The notes under the pieces: generated by a model | Told to the model about the DNA's origin: nothing | Seen by the model: the letters and a program-made list of their open reading frames with translations, nothing else | Database searches by the model: none | DNA from: Empedobacter brevis_A | GTDB taxonomy: Bacteria > Bacteroidota > Bacteroidia > Flavobacteriales > Weeksellaceae | Direction: 5' to 3' | DNA length: 64,000 nt | Assembly: GCF_965118635.1 (NCBI RefSeq) | Contig: NZ_CBCPHV010000002.1 | Span: forward strand, 310,001 to 374,000 | Shown here: piece after piece, positions 9,013 to 18,568 of the stretch | Numbering within the stretch: the first letter of the stretch is position 1 | Layout of the letters: every line of letters begins with the position of its first letter | Program-made: the position numbers and the translations under genes

Positions 9013-10488
9013 CATTTCTAAAGTTGTTTGGTATGGAGTTTTTGAAGTATTAAGAGATTTTAACCAACCAATATAACTCATCAAAAACACATCTTGGTCA
9101 GTTGAAAATTCCAACTTTTCTATCTTTTCTTTAAAAGACTTCTTTTGCAAAATAGTAGAATTCAGTAAGTATTTCTCAACCAAAACAACATAATCAACCA
9201 CTTTCGTTTCATTCACACTTTCCAAATAAGTTTTATATCGTCGTTTGAAACTTTTAATTCTTGTTAATGCAAAATCTATATGTTCAAATTGCGCATGAAT
9301 AAGGATCTCCATTAGATTTTTTCTAATCGCCCAAAGCATTCCAACTTTCTTTTCGTACCAATTATCTGTATGAATTAATTTACTTATTTCCTTTAATGCT
9401 AATTTATTCTTTTGTTGACCTAAAAACATCGTGTATGTTGCTTGTAAATCATTCATAATCGATAAATCAACCTTTTTAAAAGATGTTTTTAATGCATTTT
9501 CAATGATTTCTAAAGCTTTTTCAGGACGATTTGTAAAATGAAAATTCAACGCAAGAATTAATTGATGTTTTTGATAGAAAGTTGAATAATAAAACTTATT
9601 CTGCTTTTCCATCAACTTTTGCATATCATCTAAATAGTGAAAACTTTGTTCAAAATCTAAATTTCTAAAACTAAAATTAGCTAAATAATAGAGAATTTGA
9701 ATGTGATAATATAAATGATGTTCAGCATTTTGTTGTTGATTTTCAAGAAATTTATAACTCGATTCGATATAAGATTCTACCAATTTATAATTTTGGTGAA
9801 TTGCTGCATATTCGTTTGCAATATCTAAAATTTGAACCAAGGATTTGTATGTAAGTATTGAAGTTAAAGAAATATTATATTGATTCATAGTCGATTGCAG
9901 TAACGTAGATAAATCAATAATTTCGCCTTTGTAAATCACTCTTTCCAATTCTTTTCTCAAATGCGCGTAAGCAATATTTAGTTTAGCTTCGTTATTTAAT
10001 TGTGTTTGATTATGAATAAATTTGTTCGATAATTCTTCAAAATTATCATTCGGATGAAGATGATTGTATTGTAATCGAGTTGAATAAATTTCATTCAATA
10101 AGCTAAATTGCTCTAATTTCAAGGCTTTTGCTTCAGCTTTTATTAAACATTTATTAGCTATTTTTTCAAGATTATTTTCGTACAAAAATTTTCCAACAAC
10201 CAATAATTTCAACGCTTCGTTTGCATCATTTGCATTATTCTGAAAGGTTTTGTTTGATAAAAAAAGTAACAAATTATCTTGTAATCTTTTTCTCAAAGCA
10301 TGGTAAGCATCATTATTTTTTTTGTCTTTATAAAGTTTTTTAATACTATTTATATCGTCAGTTTTTATAAATTTTAATAACTGTATATTCTTCGTATCAT
10401 TTCTTTTGTTATTTTGTTTTAAATATTTGATAAAATCATTATAATTCTCTGTATTTAATAATGAAATTAATTCACTTAAATTATCCAT
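8992..10488 (-). CDS. Large alpha-helical repeat protein of unknown function
   Basis: 498 residues from the ATG at 10488; a TTG three codons further upstream (10497) is possible. No signal peptide or membrane segment. The sequence is nearly all amphipathic helix rich in Leu, Lys, Asn and Tyr, with TPR-like stretches (for example HLYYHIQILYYLANFSFRNLDFEQSFHYLDDM and NRPEKALEIIENAL, written here as segments of a continuing repeat). It could be a TPR scaffold. I cannot assign a pathway. It is monocistronic, divergent from the YiaA-like gene. Confidence 0.75.
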   Translation of the reverse strand: MDNLSELISLLNTENYNDFIKYLKQNNKRNDTKNIQLLKFIKTDDINSIKKLYKDKKNNDAYHALRKRLQDNLLLFLSNKTFQNNANDANEALKLLVVGKFLYENNLEKIANKCLIKAEAKALKLEQFSLLNEIYSTRLQYNHLHPNDNFEELSNKFIHNQTQLNNEAKLNIAYAHLRKELERVIYKGEIIDLSTLLQSTMNQYNISLTSILTYKSLVQILDIANEYAAIHQNYKLVESYIESSYKFLENQQQNAEHHLYYHIQILYYLANFSFRNLDFEQSFHYLDDMQKLMEKQNKFYYSTFYQKHQLILALNFHFTNRPEKALEIIENALKTSFKKVDLSIMNDLQATYTMFLGQQKNKLALKEISKLIHTDNWYEKKVGMLWAIRKNLMEILIHAQFEHIDFALTRIKSFKRRYKTYLESVNETKVVDYVVLVEKYLLNSTILQKKSFKEKIEKLEFSTDQDVFLMSYIGWLKSLNTSKTPYQTTLEMIKNKSE

Positions 10489-10494
10489 TGTTGA

Positions 10495-10502
10495 CAAATT
10501 TA
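10495..10502 (-). promoter_or_regulatory. Candidate -7 element for the helical-repeat gene
   Basis: Minus strand reads TAAATTTG, ending 6 nt before the ATG at 10488. If used, the mRNA would be leaderless or nearly so. No TTG -33 box at the expected distance. Confidence 0.35.
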
Positions 10503-10603
10503 GATTTTTAAATATAAAAATATTTCGTCAGTTTATATAAAATATTATGTTGTTTTTAAAATCAGATTACTAGAAATTCGTATCATAATTAATCAAAAAA
10601 ACA

Positions 10604-11074
10604 ATGAATATGGAAACAATAGAAAACAACAATCAAGTAAATGAGAAATCATCAAAAAGATCAAAATCAGTAACAAATCCCTACAAACCAACAGCTGCTT
10701 TTGTTGGCGCATCTTGGACAGCTTTGTTAGCAGGAACAGTAGGATATTGTGTAGGTTTATGGAATGCTACAATGGAATTAAATGAAAAAGGATATTATTT
10801 TGTAATTCTTTTATTCGGATTATTCTCAGTCATTTCGGTACAAAAAAGCGTGAGAGATAAAGCAGAAAAGCTAGCAGTAACAGAAATTTATTATGGTTTG
10901 AGTTGGTTTGCTACAATTGCTTCAATCGTTTTATTGATTATCGGATTATGGAATGCTGATTTATTATTAAGCGAAAAGGGTTTTTACGGAATGTCTTTTG
11001 CATTGAGCGTTTTTGCGGCAATTGCTGTTCAAAAAAATACGAGAGATTCTAAGCTGTTTGATTCAAAACAATAA
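10604..11074 (+). CDS. YiaA/YiaB-family inner membrane protein
   Basis: 156 residues with four predicted membrane helices arranged as two homologous two-helix units (about 36-80 and 96-142). Each carries the pattern GLWNA...L-x-x-KG(Y/F)Y followed by a short helix ending A-V-Q-K or S-V-Q-K. This is the YiaAB two-helix domain, duplicated in one chain as in YiaA. Function is unknown in all species I know of. The start may be 10604 or the second ATG at 10610. A strong terminator follows. Confidence 0.82.
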   Translation: MNMETIENNNQVNEKSSKRSKSVTNPYKPTAAFVGASWTALLAGTVGYCVGLWNATMELNEKGYYFVILLFGLFSVISVQKSVRDKAEKLAVTEIYYGLSWFATIASIVLLIIGLWNADLLLSEKGFYGMSFALSVFAAIAVQKNTRDSKLFDSKQ

Positions 11075-11097
11075 TAAAAAATAAATATTTTCTCTTT

Positions 11098-11125
11098 AAA
11101 GGTTATGAATTTCATAACCTTTTTT
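11098..11125. terminator. Bidirectional terminator
   Basis: AAAGGTTATGAA (11098-11109) and TTCATAACCTTT (11111-11122) form a near-perfect palindrome followed by T. It serves the YiaA-like gene and the convergent DNA-metabolism pair. Confidence 0.85.
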
Positions 11126-11885
11126 AGTTATATTCTGTCAAGTTTTTCCAAAAACGTTTTGGCATCATTTGGATTTGTAATTTCGAGTTTTTTCTTGCAA
11201 CAATTGTTGTCGAATTAAAATAGGATTTCCAAAGTTCTTGATACAAATTCTCATTTACATCAATATATTCTGCTGGAGTTGTCGTAGATTTTGGCGTAAA
11301 ATTTAATTGTATTTGCTGGACATTTCCAGAAGATTTTTCATAATAAATTCCATACTTGCGAATCGTATCATAAATTATCCAATTCTGATCAGCATATCTT
11401 TTTCTGAAGTGATTAATAATTAAAGGCAAAACATTATATTTAGGTTCAGTTTTGGCAAAAAATAAATCTTCATTAATCTTTTCAAAACGAATAAATGCTT
11501 CATGATGATGCTTTTCTCTATGAACAGATCGGAACATTTTCATGACATAAAAAACATAATCATTTCCATAATTTAATTGAATTGCAGCTGTTTCATTAAT
11601 AACCAAACAACAATAATAAAAAAGCTTTTCATAAGCTTCTGCTTCTTCAGATAAGAAAACAGCTTGTACAGCTTTATAGCTCGTTTTGTTTAGTTTATCT
11701 TTCAGCTTTTTATGTACTCTTTTCGCTTTTGTTTCATCAGTAATTATAGTAAAAACTTCATCAAACATTGAAGGCAAAAAATCTCTTTCAGAAACAACTT
11801 TTATTTGTTTCGGTTTTCTGACATAATAATCAAAAATTAAGGTTAAAAAACCTTCAAAGCTATTATCGAAAACATAAATTTCCAT
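11124..11885 (-). CDS. Putative DNA metabolism protein (TIGR03915/DUF4130 type), partner of radical SAM enzyme
   Basis: 253 residues, soluble. The N-terminus (YVFDNSFEGFLTLIFDYYVRK) and the central FRSVHREKHHHEAFIRFE segment match the family always found beside the TIGR03916 radical SAM protein; the C-terminal half contains PKYNVLPLIINHFRKRY and a closing MPKRFWKNLTEY. In several phyla the partner is fused to a uracil-DNA-glycosylase-like domain; here no such domain is visible. It overlaps the radical SAM gene by one base, so the two are translationally coupled. Proposed role in DNA repair or modification is family knowledge, not shown here. Confidence 0.82.
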   Translation of the reverse strand: MEIYVFDNSFEGFLTLIFDYYVRKPKQIKVVSERDFLPSMFDEVFTIITDETKAKRVHKKLKDKLNKTSYKAVQAVFLSEEAEAYEKLFYYCCLVINETAAIQLNYGNDYVFYVMKMFRSVHREKHHHEAFIRFEKINEDLFFAKTEPKYNVLPLIINHFRKRYADQNWIIYDTIRKYGIYYEKSSGNVQQIQLNFTPKSTTTPAEYIDVNENLYQELWKSYFNSTTIVARKNSKLQIQMMPKRFWKNLTEYN

Positions 11886-13150
11886 TAATCAAAAAGATTT
11901 AATTGATTCGGATTATTTTTAAGATATTTACTTTTACTGAAACTCAAAATTCTGTTTTTAATTTGTGAACCAAGTAAATCTTTCTGTTGGTATTGATCAT
12001 CTGCACAAGTCATGAAAAATTTTGCTCTATTATAAGCAATTCCAAGTCTTTTCAATTGATAGGAATATATTTTTCCAAACTTTCGAGCTGTGATAATTTT
12101 CTTTGCCGATTGCACACCAATTCCAGGTATTCGAAGAATTAAATGATAATCAGCTTTATTAATATCAATCGGATAAAGATGTAAATTTCGCAAAGCATAA
12201 CTCAATTTCGGATCAATATCTGCCTCTAAATAAGGATTTTGTTGATTAAGAATTTCTTTTACATCAAATTGATAAAAGCGCATTAACCAATCTGTTTGGT
12301 ACAATCTATTTTCTCGTAATAAAGGCGGTTGTGTTCCGATAGAAGGCAACTTATTATCGTTATGATTAATTGGAATAAAACCTGAATAATACACTCGTTT
12401 CAGCTTAAAATCGTTGTAATAATCATTTGCTGTATACATTATTTGCATATCATTTTCTGGCGTTGCACCAATTACCATTTGTGTTGATTGTCCAGCAGGA
12501 ACAAAAGTTGGAGTAGATTTTATTAATTTTCGTTCAGTACTAAATTCTTTTATTTGTCTCTGAATTATTCCTAAAGGTTTTTTCACATCTTCATGTGATT
12601 TTTCAGGAGCAACTAATTTTAAACCTTCTTCTGTTGGCATTTCAAGATTTATGGACATACGATCAGCATATAAACCAGCTTCTTTCAACAATTCATCACT
12701 TGCACCAGGAATTGTTTTTAGATGAATGTATCCATTAAAATTTTCTTCTAAACGCAACTTTTTAGCTATTAAAAGTAAGCGCTCCATCGTGAAATCAGCA
12801 TTTTTGAAAATTCCAGAGCTCAAAAATAAGCCTTCTATGTAATTTCTGCGATAGAAATTAATTGTTAAATCAACTACTTCTTGTACTGTAAATGCAGCGC
12901 GCTTAACATCATTACTTTTTCGAGAAATACAAAAAGCACAATCGTAAATACAATGATTTGTCAATAGAATTTTTAGTAAAGAAACACATCGACCATCTTC
13001 CGTAAAGGAATGACAAATCCCAGATGCAGAAGAATTTCCTAAACCTTTGTTTTGGTTCTGTCTTTTGCTTCCGCTCGATGAACACGAAACATCATATTTC
13101 GCTGCATCTGCCAAAATGCTCAGTTTTTCATTAATTCTATCAAAATTCAT
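11885..13150 (-). CDS. Putative DNA repair/modification radical SAM protein with helix-hairpin-helix
   Basis: 421 residues. The radical SAM cluster motif C-x3-C-x2-C is C67-C71-C74 (HCIYDCAFC), preceded by family-specific cysteines C46 and C55. The TIM-barrel core extends to about residue 300, with HLKTIPGASDELL and MSINLEMPTEEG. The C-terminal part contains a helix-hairpin-helix DNA-binding motif (ILRIPGIGVQSAKKII, about 328-345) and ends NPNQLNLFD. The HhH and partner gene support a DNA substrate, distantly reminiscent of spore photoproduct lyase. First gene of a two-gene operon. Confidence 0.87.
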   Translation of the reverse strand: MNFDRINEKLSILADAAKYDVSCSSSGSKRQNQNKGLGNSSASGICHSFTEDGRCVSLLKILLTNHCIYDCAFCISRKSNDVKRAAFTVQEVVDLTINFYRRNYIEGLFLSSGIFKNADFTMERLLLIAKKLRLEENFNGYIHLKTIPGASDELLKEAGLYADRMSINLEMPTEEGLKLVAPEKSHEDVKKPLGIIQRQIKEFSTERKLIKSTPTFVPAGQSTQMVIGATPENDMQIMYTANDYYNDFKLKRVYYSGFIPINHNDNKLPSIGTQPPLLRENRLYQTDWLMRFYQFDVKEILNQQNPYLEADIDPKLSYALRNLHLYPIDINKADYHLILRIPGIGVQSAKKIITARKFGKIYSYQLKRLGIAYNRAKFFMTCADDQYQQKDLLGSQIKNRILSFSKSKYLKNNPNQLNLFD

Positions 13151-13222
13151 TTTACTTTGCTTTTTGCAAATGAAATACTTTTAGAAGTCAAGCAATGTCG
13201 CTAAAAAAAATTAACAGAAGTT

Positions 13223-13651
13223 TTAATCATATTCTAAATTGATTAAAAGTTCTGTTTTAAGTCGATTTATAAAAGTTCTATCCAATTGAGCAAGAAGAAT
13301 ATCAATTAATTGGGATAAAAAATAGCGGTCAATATAATTGAAAACAAAGGTTTTTTCCTTTGTCATAAAATAAAAATCAAACGACCTAAAATAACCAGAA
13401 ATTGATTTAATCTCTAATGTTGGAAGTTCTTCAGGTTGAAAATAATCGCTTAATCTTGCTCTATAATCATTGATTTTTTTGACTGAATTTGAACTAGAAT
13501 CGATGTATTCTAAATTTAAATCTTCAATCTCATCTGAATAAAACTGAAAAAAAAATTCATTTTTTGGATAATCATTAATGTACAAATTGAAACGATTATC
13601 TTTTTGATATAATTGAAAAAGTTGATTAAATTCTTGTACATTATTGATCAT
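13223..13651 (-). CDS. Hypothetical protein, 142 residues
   Basis: No signal peptide, membrane segment or motif that I recognise. Rich in aromatic and acidic residues (NEFFFQFYSDEIEDLNLEY, SFDFYFMTKEKTFVFNY), with a helical C-terminus (FLSQLIDILLAQLDRTF). Probably a small soluble alpha/beta protein. It may be expressed alone; 72 bp separate it from the radical SAM gene downstream. Confidence 0.6.
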   Translation of the reverse strand: MINNVQEFNQLFQLYQKDNRFNLYINDYPKNEFFFQFYSDEIEDLNLEYIDSSSNSVKKINDYRARLSDYFQPEELPTLEIKSISGYFRSFDFYFMTKEKTFVFNYIDRYFLSQLIDILLAQLDRTFINRLKTELLINLEYD

Positions 13652-13710
13652 AATAAATGATGTTAAATTATTGATTTGAATAAATTTATAAACATTTCAT
13701 TAAATAATCA

Positions 13711-13741
13711 AAAAAAAAGAACCAAAGTTAATTTGGTTCTT
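13711..13741 (-). terminator. Terminator for the 13748 gene
   Basis: AAGAACCAAA (13717-13726) and TTTGGTTCTT (13732-13741), with an A-run on the plus-strand left side that becomes the T-run on the minus strand. Confidence 0.75.
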
Positions 13742-13747
13742 GTATTT

Positions 13748-14563
13748 CTAGTAACGTATAGTTCTTGTTGTATTTGAAATTGGCTGATCTATATCCTTAA
13801 CGAATTGTGTTCGTTTAGTCCAATTTTTATGGTTATCATATTGATATTTTATCGTTGAAATATTCTTTATTTTTCCAGTTTCGTCGATTACAGTTTCTTC
13901 AATTATATTGTTATTTTCATCAAATTTACGTAGATATTTATTGATTTCTTTATTGTCTTTACTCAAATAAATTTCTTCTAAAGGATTCCCTTTTGCATCA
14001 TTTTTATAATTCAATGTATAAGATCCATTATTATATTTCACCAACGTTTTAACTAGAAATCCATTTTGATATTGAAATGTTTTCTCAATAAAAACATCCG
14101 AATCTTCCAATAAATTTGTTTCTCTTTCGTACGTTACATTCTGATTTTCGTCTAACTTATATTCTGTTTTCGAAACATTTACATCATTTTCACTTTTAGT
14201 TACGATATAACCATCTGTTGTATAATCATAATCAAAATTGAAAATTAAACTTTCGTCATTGTTTTTCATTATTCTGGAAATCAATTTATCTTGATCATTG
14301 TACTGAAATGTTTCTTCCAAAATTTTATTTCCACCTTCATCAAAATAATCTCGCTTTGTCGGATTTCCATCTTTGTTATAACTTGATTTTGTGTAATATT
14401 CGGTTTCATATCCTTCAATAAATTTCACACGAATACGAGCTTTTTGCATTGATTCTTCAATATAAGTTGGATTTCCGAAAACATCATTTTGATCTAATTC
14501 AGACTTTTGAGCAAATGCAAATCCAGAAAATAATATGGTAATTAAAACAATATTTTTTAACAT
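13748..14563 (-). CDS. Exported repeat protein with YD/MORN-like beta units
   Basis: 271 residues. Signal peptide 1-18 (FSGFAFAQ). The rest is a run of short repeats of about 20-25 residues built as K-Y-x-Y-D-x-x-G-N, Y-N-D-Q-D-K-L and F-D-E-N-N-N-I, like the beta-hairpin units of RHS/YD or MORN-like exported proteins common in Bacteroidota. Likely periplasmic or surface exposed. No catalytic motif, and function unknown. Its own terminator follows, and a -7-like element precedes it. Confidence 0.65.
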   Translation of the reverse strand: MLKNIVLITILFSGFAFAQKSELDQNDVFGNPTYIEESMQKARIRVKFIEGYETEYYTKSSYNKDGNPTKRDYFDEGGNKILEETFQYNDQDKLISRIMKNNDESLIFNFDYDYTTDGYIVTKSENDVNVSKTEYKLDENQNVTYERETNLLEDSDVFIEKTFQYQNGFLVKTLVKYNNGSYTLNYKNDAKGNPLEEIYLSKDNKEINKYLRKFDENNNIIEETVIDETGKIKNISTIKYQYDNHKNWTKRTQFVKDIDQPISNTTRTIRY

Positions 14564-14600
14564 AAGTTGTATTTTTTATTCTTTAATGATAAAGATTAAC

Positions 14601-14608
14601 CAAAATTA
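14601..14608 (-). promoter_or_regulatory. Candidate -7 element for the 13748 gene
   Basis: Minus strand TAATTTTG matches TAnnTTTG, 37 bp before the ATG. No -33 box seen. Confidence 0.35.
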
Positions 14609-14663
14609 ATCCAAAAATAGAGATTTCTTAATCTATTTAAAGGTGAACGTAAAAAGTAGAACT

Positions 14664-14671
14664 TATATTTG
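14664..14671 (+). promoter_or_regulatory. Candidate -7 element for doxX-deformylase operon
   Basis: TATATTTG, a full TAnnTTTG match, 16 bp before the ATG of the DoxX gene. Confidence 0.45.
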
Positions 14672-14687
14672 AAAAAAAATTAAATAT

Positions 14688-15097
14688 ATGAGCACAAAAT
14701 TTAAACTTTTAGGAAATCAAACTGCATTTATAGATATTTCGTTGTTATTAATTCGTATTGCAGCCGGAGGATTTATGTTTTCGCATGGTTTTGGGAAATT
14801 GCAAAAATTAGTGAATGGAAATTTTGAATTTGGAGATCCAATTGGACTTGGGCCAGAACTTTCTCTTGGTTTAACTGTATTCGCTGAAATTCTTTGTGCT
14901 TTTTTAGTTTTAGTTGGACTATTCTCTCGTTTGGCTGTTATTCCATTAATTGTTACAATGATTGTAGCGGTTTTTATTGTACATGCAAATGATGATTTCG
15001 GAAAAAAAGAATTGGGATTATTCTACTTAATCAATTATTTAGTCATATTTTTATCAGGCGCAGGAAAATATTCTTTAGACAAATTGATTCTTAAAAA

Positions 15098-15101
<4 letters not shown>
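14688..15101 (+). CDS. DoxX-family membrane protein
   Basis: 137 residues with four predicted membrane helices. The family pattern is clear: LLIRIAAGGFMFSHGFGKL in helix 1, AEILCAFLVLVGLFSRLAVIPL in helices 2-3, and the last helix LFYLINYLVIFLSGAGKYSLD. DoxX/DoxD-like proteins are linked to quinone or redox chemistry at the membrane, with few characterised members. Its stop codon overlaps the start of the deformylase gene (ATGA), so the two are translationally coupled. Confidence 0.85.
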
Positions 15102-15805
<704 letters not shown>

Positions 15806-15829
15806 AAATTTATTAAAACAGAATAAATC

Positions 15830-15850
15830 ACTATGCTTGACATAGTTTTT
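15830..15850 (+). terminator. Short terminator after the deformylase gene
   Basis: ACTATG (15830-15835) and CATAGT (15841-15846) with loop CTTGA and a following T-run. The loop also carries a TTGA that could serve as a -33 box. Confidence 0.5.
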
Positions 15851-15854
15851 AGTT

Positions 15855-15862
15855 TATTTTTG
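15855..15862 (+). promoter_or_regulatory. Candidate -7 element for the alpha/beta hydrolase gene
   Basis: TATTTTTG, a full TAnnTTTG match. A TTG lies 15 bp upstream (15837-15839), a little closer than usual. The predicted transcript would start about 15 nt before the TTG start codon. Confidence 0.45.
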
Positions 15863-15882
15863 CAAAAACTTATTACAAAAAA

Positions 15883-16668
15883 TTGCTAGCACATACGATA
15901 TATACAAATCCGAAAAGTACAGAATGGGTAACTTTTGTTCATGGAGCAGGAGGAAGTTCTACAATTTGGTTTAAACAAATTCGAGAATTTAGTAAACATT
16001 TCAATGTTCTATTATTGGATTTGAGAGGACATGGAAAATCAAAAAATAATTTAAAATCATTATTTGAAAAACGATATACTTTCAAATCTGTGGCAAAAGA
16101 TGTTATTGAAGTTCTAGATCATTTAAACATAAATCAGACGCATTTTGTTGGTATGTCATTAGGAACAATCGTTATTCGTCAATTAGCAGAAGATTATTCG
16201 AACCGTTTTAAGTCAATGGTAATGGGAGGAGCGATTATGAAAATGAATTATCAAAGTCGTTTTCTAATGACAGTTGGTAATATGTTTAAACATATGATTC
16301 CTTATCTTGTTTTATACAGAATTTTTGCTTTTGCGATTATGCCTAGAAATGCGCACAAAGAATCTCGCAATTTATTTATTAATGAAGCGAAGAAATTGTA
16401 TCAAAAAGAATTCTTGAAATGGTTTAAGCTTACAGCAGATATAAATCCTTTGTTAAAATGGTTTAGAGAAGTTGAACTAAATATTCCGACGCTTTACGTT
16501 ATGGGTTCTGAAGATCATATGTTTTTACCATCAATTCAAAATTTGATAAAAACTCATACAAAACATTCAGAATTAATTGTGATAGATGATTGCGGACATG
16601 TTGTGAATGTCGATCAACCACAAATTTTTAACGATAAAGTAATTGAATATATTCATCGAATAAAATAG
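15883..16668 (+). CDS. Alpha/beta-hydrolase fold protein (TTG start)
   Basis: 261 residues. Opens at TTG (15883); there is no in-frame ATG before the conserved VTFVHGAGGSSTIW oxyanion-hole segment, so TTG is the best start. Nucleophile elbow G-M-S-L-G (about Ser 92 in HFVGMSLGTIVIRQ), acid Asp in YVMGSEDHMF (about 210) and catalytic His in DDCGHVVNVDQP (about 242). The triad is complete. It resembles lactone/ester hydrolases and BioH-like carboxylesterases. Substrate unknown. A strong bidirectional terminator follows. Confidence 0.8.
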   Translation: MLAHTIYTNPKSTEWVTFVHGAGGSSTIWFKQIREFSKHFNVLLLDLRGHGKSKNNLKSLFEKRYTFKSVAKDVIEVLDHLNINQTHFVGMSLGTIVIRQLAEDYSNRFKSMVMGGAIMKMNYQSRFLMTVGNMFKHMIPYLVLYRIFAFAIMPRNAHKESRNLFINEAKKLYQKEFLKWFKLTADINPLLKWFREVELNIPTLYVMGSEDHMFLPSIQNLIKTHTKHSELIVIDDCGHVVNVDQPQIFNDKVIEYIHRIK

Positions 16669-16677
16669 ATAATACAG

Positions 16678-16707
16678 AAAAAAGCTTCCAATTAGGAAGC
16701 TTTTTTT
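16678..16707. terminator. Bidirectional terminator (AAGCTTCC type, copy 1)
   Basis: AAAAAAGCTTCC (16678-16689) and GGAAGCTTTTTT (16695-16706). It is almost identical to the hairpin at 17848-17873. Confidence 0.85.
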
Positions 16708-17806
16708 AGTCTATATATTGTTGTATAAAATTATAGCCTAAATCGTAATAATGTTTTTGATTATTTTCAAAAGTTAATTCAAATTGTTGACCATTTCCTT
16801 TTATACTAAGTAATTTACAAGGATTAATTTCTCCTAATTCTCCACCAAAATAATAGTAATAAAATTCTGTTTTATAGGTTTGTTGATTTTTTATTGATAT
16901 TTTATTTGAAGGATGTTTCATTAATTCTGTCCAAAATAAGAAAGTTTGTGCTTTGCTTAATTGTTTTCCATTAATATTGATTAAACTGAGTAGTGGGAAG
17001 TATTCAGATTCGTGGTATTTCTTTTTATTATTCATTAAAGAACCTGAATAAGTAAGAGCTAATTCTAAACTCGAATAAGAAGGATTCATTGGATAAGCAT
17101 AAACACGTATCGATTTTATAATTTTATCCTTCTTTATGACAAGTAACAAATCTTCTGATTGATCTGTAATTTGTTCTTCATAATTATCTTTTAATGAAAG
17201 TAATTCTGCGTCATTAATTTTCTGCTCTAAAAATTGATGAAATTTTTTATCTAATTTACCTTCAAAAACGCCCTTTTTTCCATTAAAAGCTTCATTAGCG
17301 CTAATAATAGTTCCATTTTTTTGAATAGCGATATTTATTATACTACAACTTCCATAACAACCACTTGTCGTATAGATAATTTGATCATAATCTAATGGAG
17401 TTTTGGTATTATTATCTCTTCTTCCAAGAGTATCAAGACTCGAATCATTATTATATTTAATAACCATTTCTTCTTTATTTATTGATAAAATTTTAAAAAA
17501 AGATTTTGGCTTATTTATAGAATCAAAATAAAGAACTGTTGAGTCTTTTACATAGTATTTGATTGAATTACCTAAAAATTTAGTAGGTATAAAATTCTTA
17601 AACTCTGTTTCATAGATCCTGTCATAATATCCGTGACTATTATATATAGAATCATAATCAAATTGATAAATAACAACAGGATTCATAACTGCCATTTTAG
17701 TTGACCAGACACCTTGTATTTGTTCTAATAATTTATTGTCAGCTTCCGAATTATTTTTACAAGAATTAAAAGATAATATAAGTATAAAAAAATAGATGTA
17801 TTTCAT
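16706..17806 (-). CDS. Lipoprotein with DUF6438-like domain
   Basis: 366 residues from the ATG at 17806; a TTG at 17821 would add five residues. The N-terminus (MKYIYFFILILSFNSCKNN) is a lipoprotein signal with the lipobox Cys about 16. Residues about 130-225 carry the pattern I-I-Y-T-T-S-G-C-Y-G-S-C, then I-x-K-N-G-T, K-G-V-F-E-G-K-L, and L-K-D-N-Y-E-E, which I recognise as the DUF6438 type found across Bacteroidota lipoproteins. Flanks are unassigned. No biochemical function is known. It sits alone between two near-identical terminators. Confidence 0.68.
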   Translation of the reverse strand: MKYIYFFILILSFNSCKNNSEADNKLLEQIQGVWSTKMAVMNPVVIYQFDYDSIYNSHGYYDRIYETEFKNFIPTKFLGNSIKYYVKDSTVLYFDSINKPKSFFKILSINKEEMVIKYNNDSSLDTLGRRDNNTKTPLDYDQIIYTTSGCYGSCSIINIAIQKNGTIISANEAFNGKKGVFEGKLDKKFHQFLEQKINDAELLSLKDNYEEQITDQSEDLLLVIKKDKIIKSIRVYAYPMNPSYSSLELALTYSGSLMNNKKKYHESEYFPLLSLININGKQLSKAQTFLFWTELMKHPSNKISIKNQQTYKTEFYYYYFGGELGEINPCKLLSIKGNGQQFELTFENNQKHYYDLGYNFIQQYID

Positions 17807-17847
17807 AAATAATATATTCAATTAAGATACAATAATTTATTTATGAA

Positions 17848-17875
17848 AAAAAGCTTCCAAATTGGAAGCTTTTCT
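17848..17875 (-). terminator. Terminator for trmD (AAGCTTCC type, copy 2)
   Basis: AAAAGCTTCC and GGAAGCTTTT (17864-17873), with an A-run on the left that gives the T-run on the minus strand. Confidence 0.8.
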
Positions 17876-17877
17876 AT

Positions 17878-18564
17878 TTATTTCAATCTTTTTTCTAACA
17901 AATCTGGGCGCCGTTCTTTTGTACGTTCAATTGCTTTTTCGTGCAGCCATTCTTCAATTTTAGGAAAGTTACCCGAAAGTAAAACATCAGGAACTTTTAG
18001 ACCTTTATATTCGGCTGGACGCGTATAAATTGGCGGCGCTAACAAATCATCTTGAAACGAATCTGAAAGGGCAGAAGTCTCATCACCAATTACGCCAGGT
18101 AACAATCGAATAATAGAATCAGCCAAAATAATTGCGCCAAATTCTCCACCCGAAAGTACATAATCACCAATCGAAATTTCTCGCGTAACATATAGATCTC
18201 GAATACGTTGATCGATTCCTTTGTAATGTCCACAAATCATCATTAGATTTCCTTTCAACGACAAATCATTTGCAATTGTTTGGTTCAAGGTTTCACCATC
18301 TGGTGTCAAATAAATAATTTCATCATATTCGCGCTCATCTTTCAATTTCGAAATCATTTTATCCAAAGGTTCGCACATAATCACCATTCCAGAAGTTCCT
18401 CCGTACGGATAATCATCTACATGACGATAACGTCCTTTTCCAAAATCTCTTAAATCATGAACATGAATTTCAGCTAAACCTTTGTCTTGCGCACGTTTCA
18501 TAATCGAGGCAGAAAATGGACTAACTAATAATTCGGGTAAAACAGTGATAATATCTATTCGCAT
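17878..18564 (-). CDS. trmD: tRNA (guanine-N1)-methyltransferase TrmD
   Basis: 228 residues, the normal length. Methylates G37 of tRNAs with S-adenosylmethionine, which prevents +1 frameshifting. N-terminus MRIDIITVLPELL, then DDYPYGGTSGMV, the knot segment EISIGDYVLSGGEFGA with the SAM-binding loop, GDETSALSDSFQ (family catalytic Asp region), and LLAPPIYTRPAEYKG. It stands alone rather than in an rpsP-rimM-trmD-rplS operon. Its promoter lies only a few bases upstream of the ATG. Confidence 0.95.
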   Translation of the reverse strand: MRIDIITVLPELLVSPFSASIMKRAQDKGLAEIHVHDLRDFGKGRYRHVDDYPYGGTSGMVIMCEPLDKMISKLKDEREYDEIIYLTPDGETLNQTIANDLSLKGNLMMICGHYKGIDQRIRDLYVTREISIGDYVLSGGEFGAIILADSIIRLLPGVIGDETSALSDSFQDDLLAPPIYTRPAEYKGLKVPDVLLSGNFPKIEEWLHEKAIERTKERRPDLLEKRLK

Positions 18565-18568
18565 GCTG

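Noticed and set aside
15840..15882. Upstream ATG for the alpha/beta hydrolase
   Set aside because: No in-frame ATG exists before the conserved HGAGG segment; TTG at 15883 follows a promoter element.
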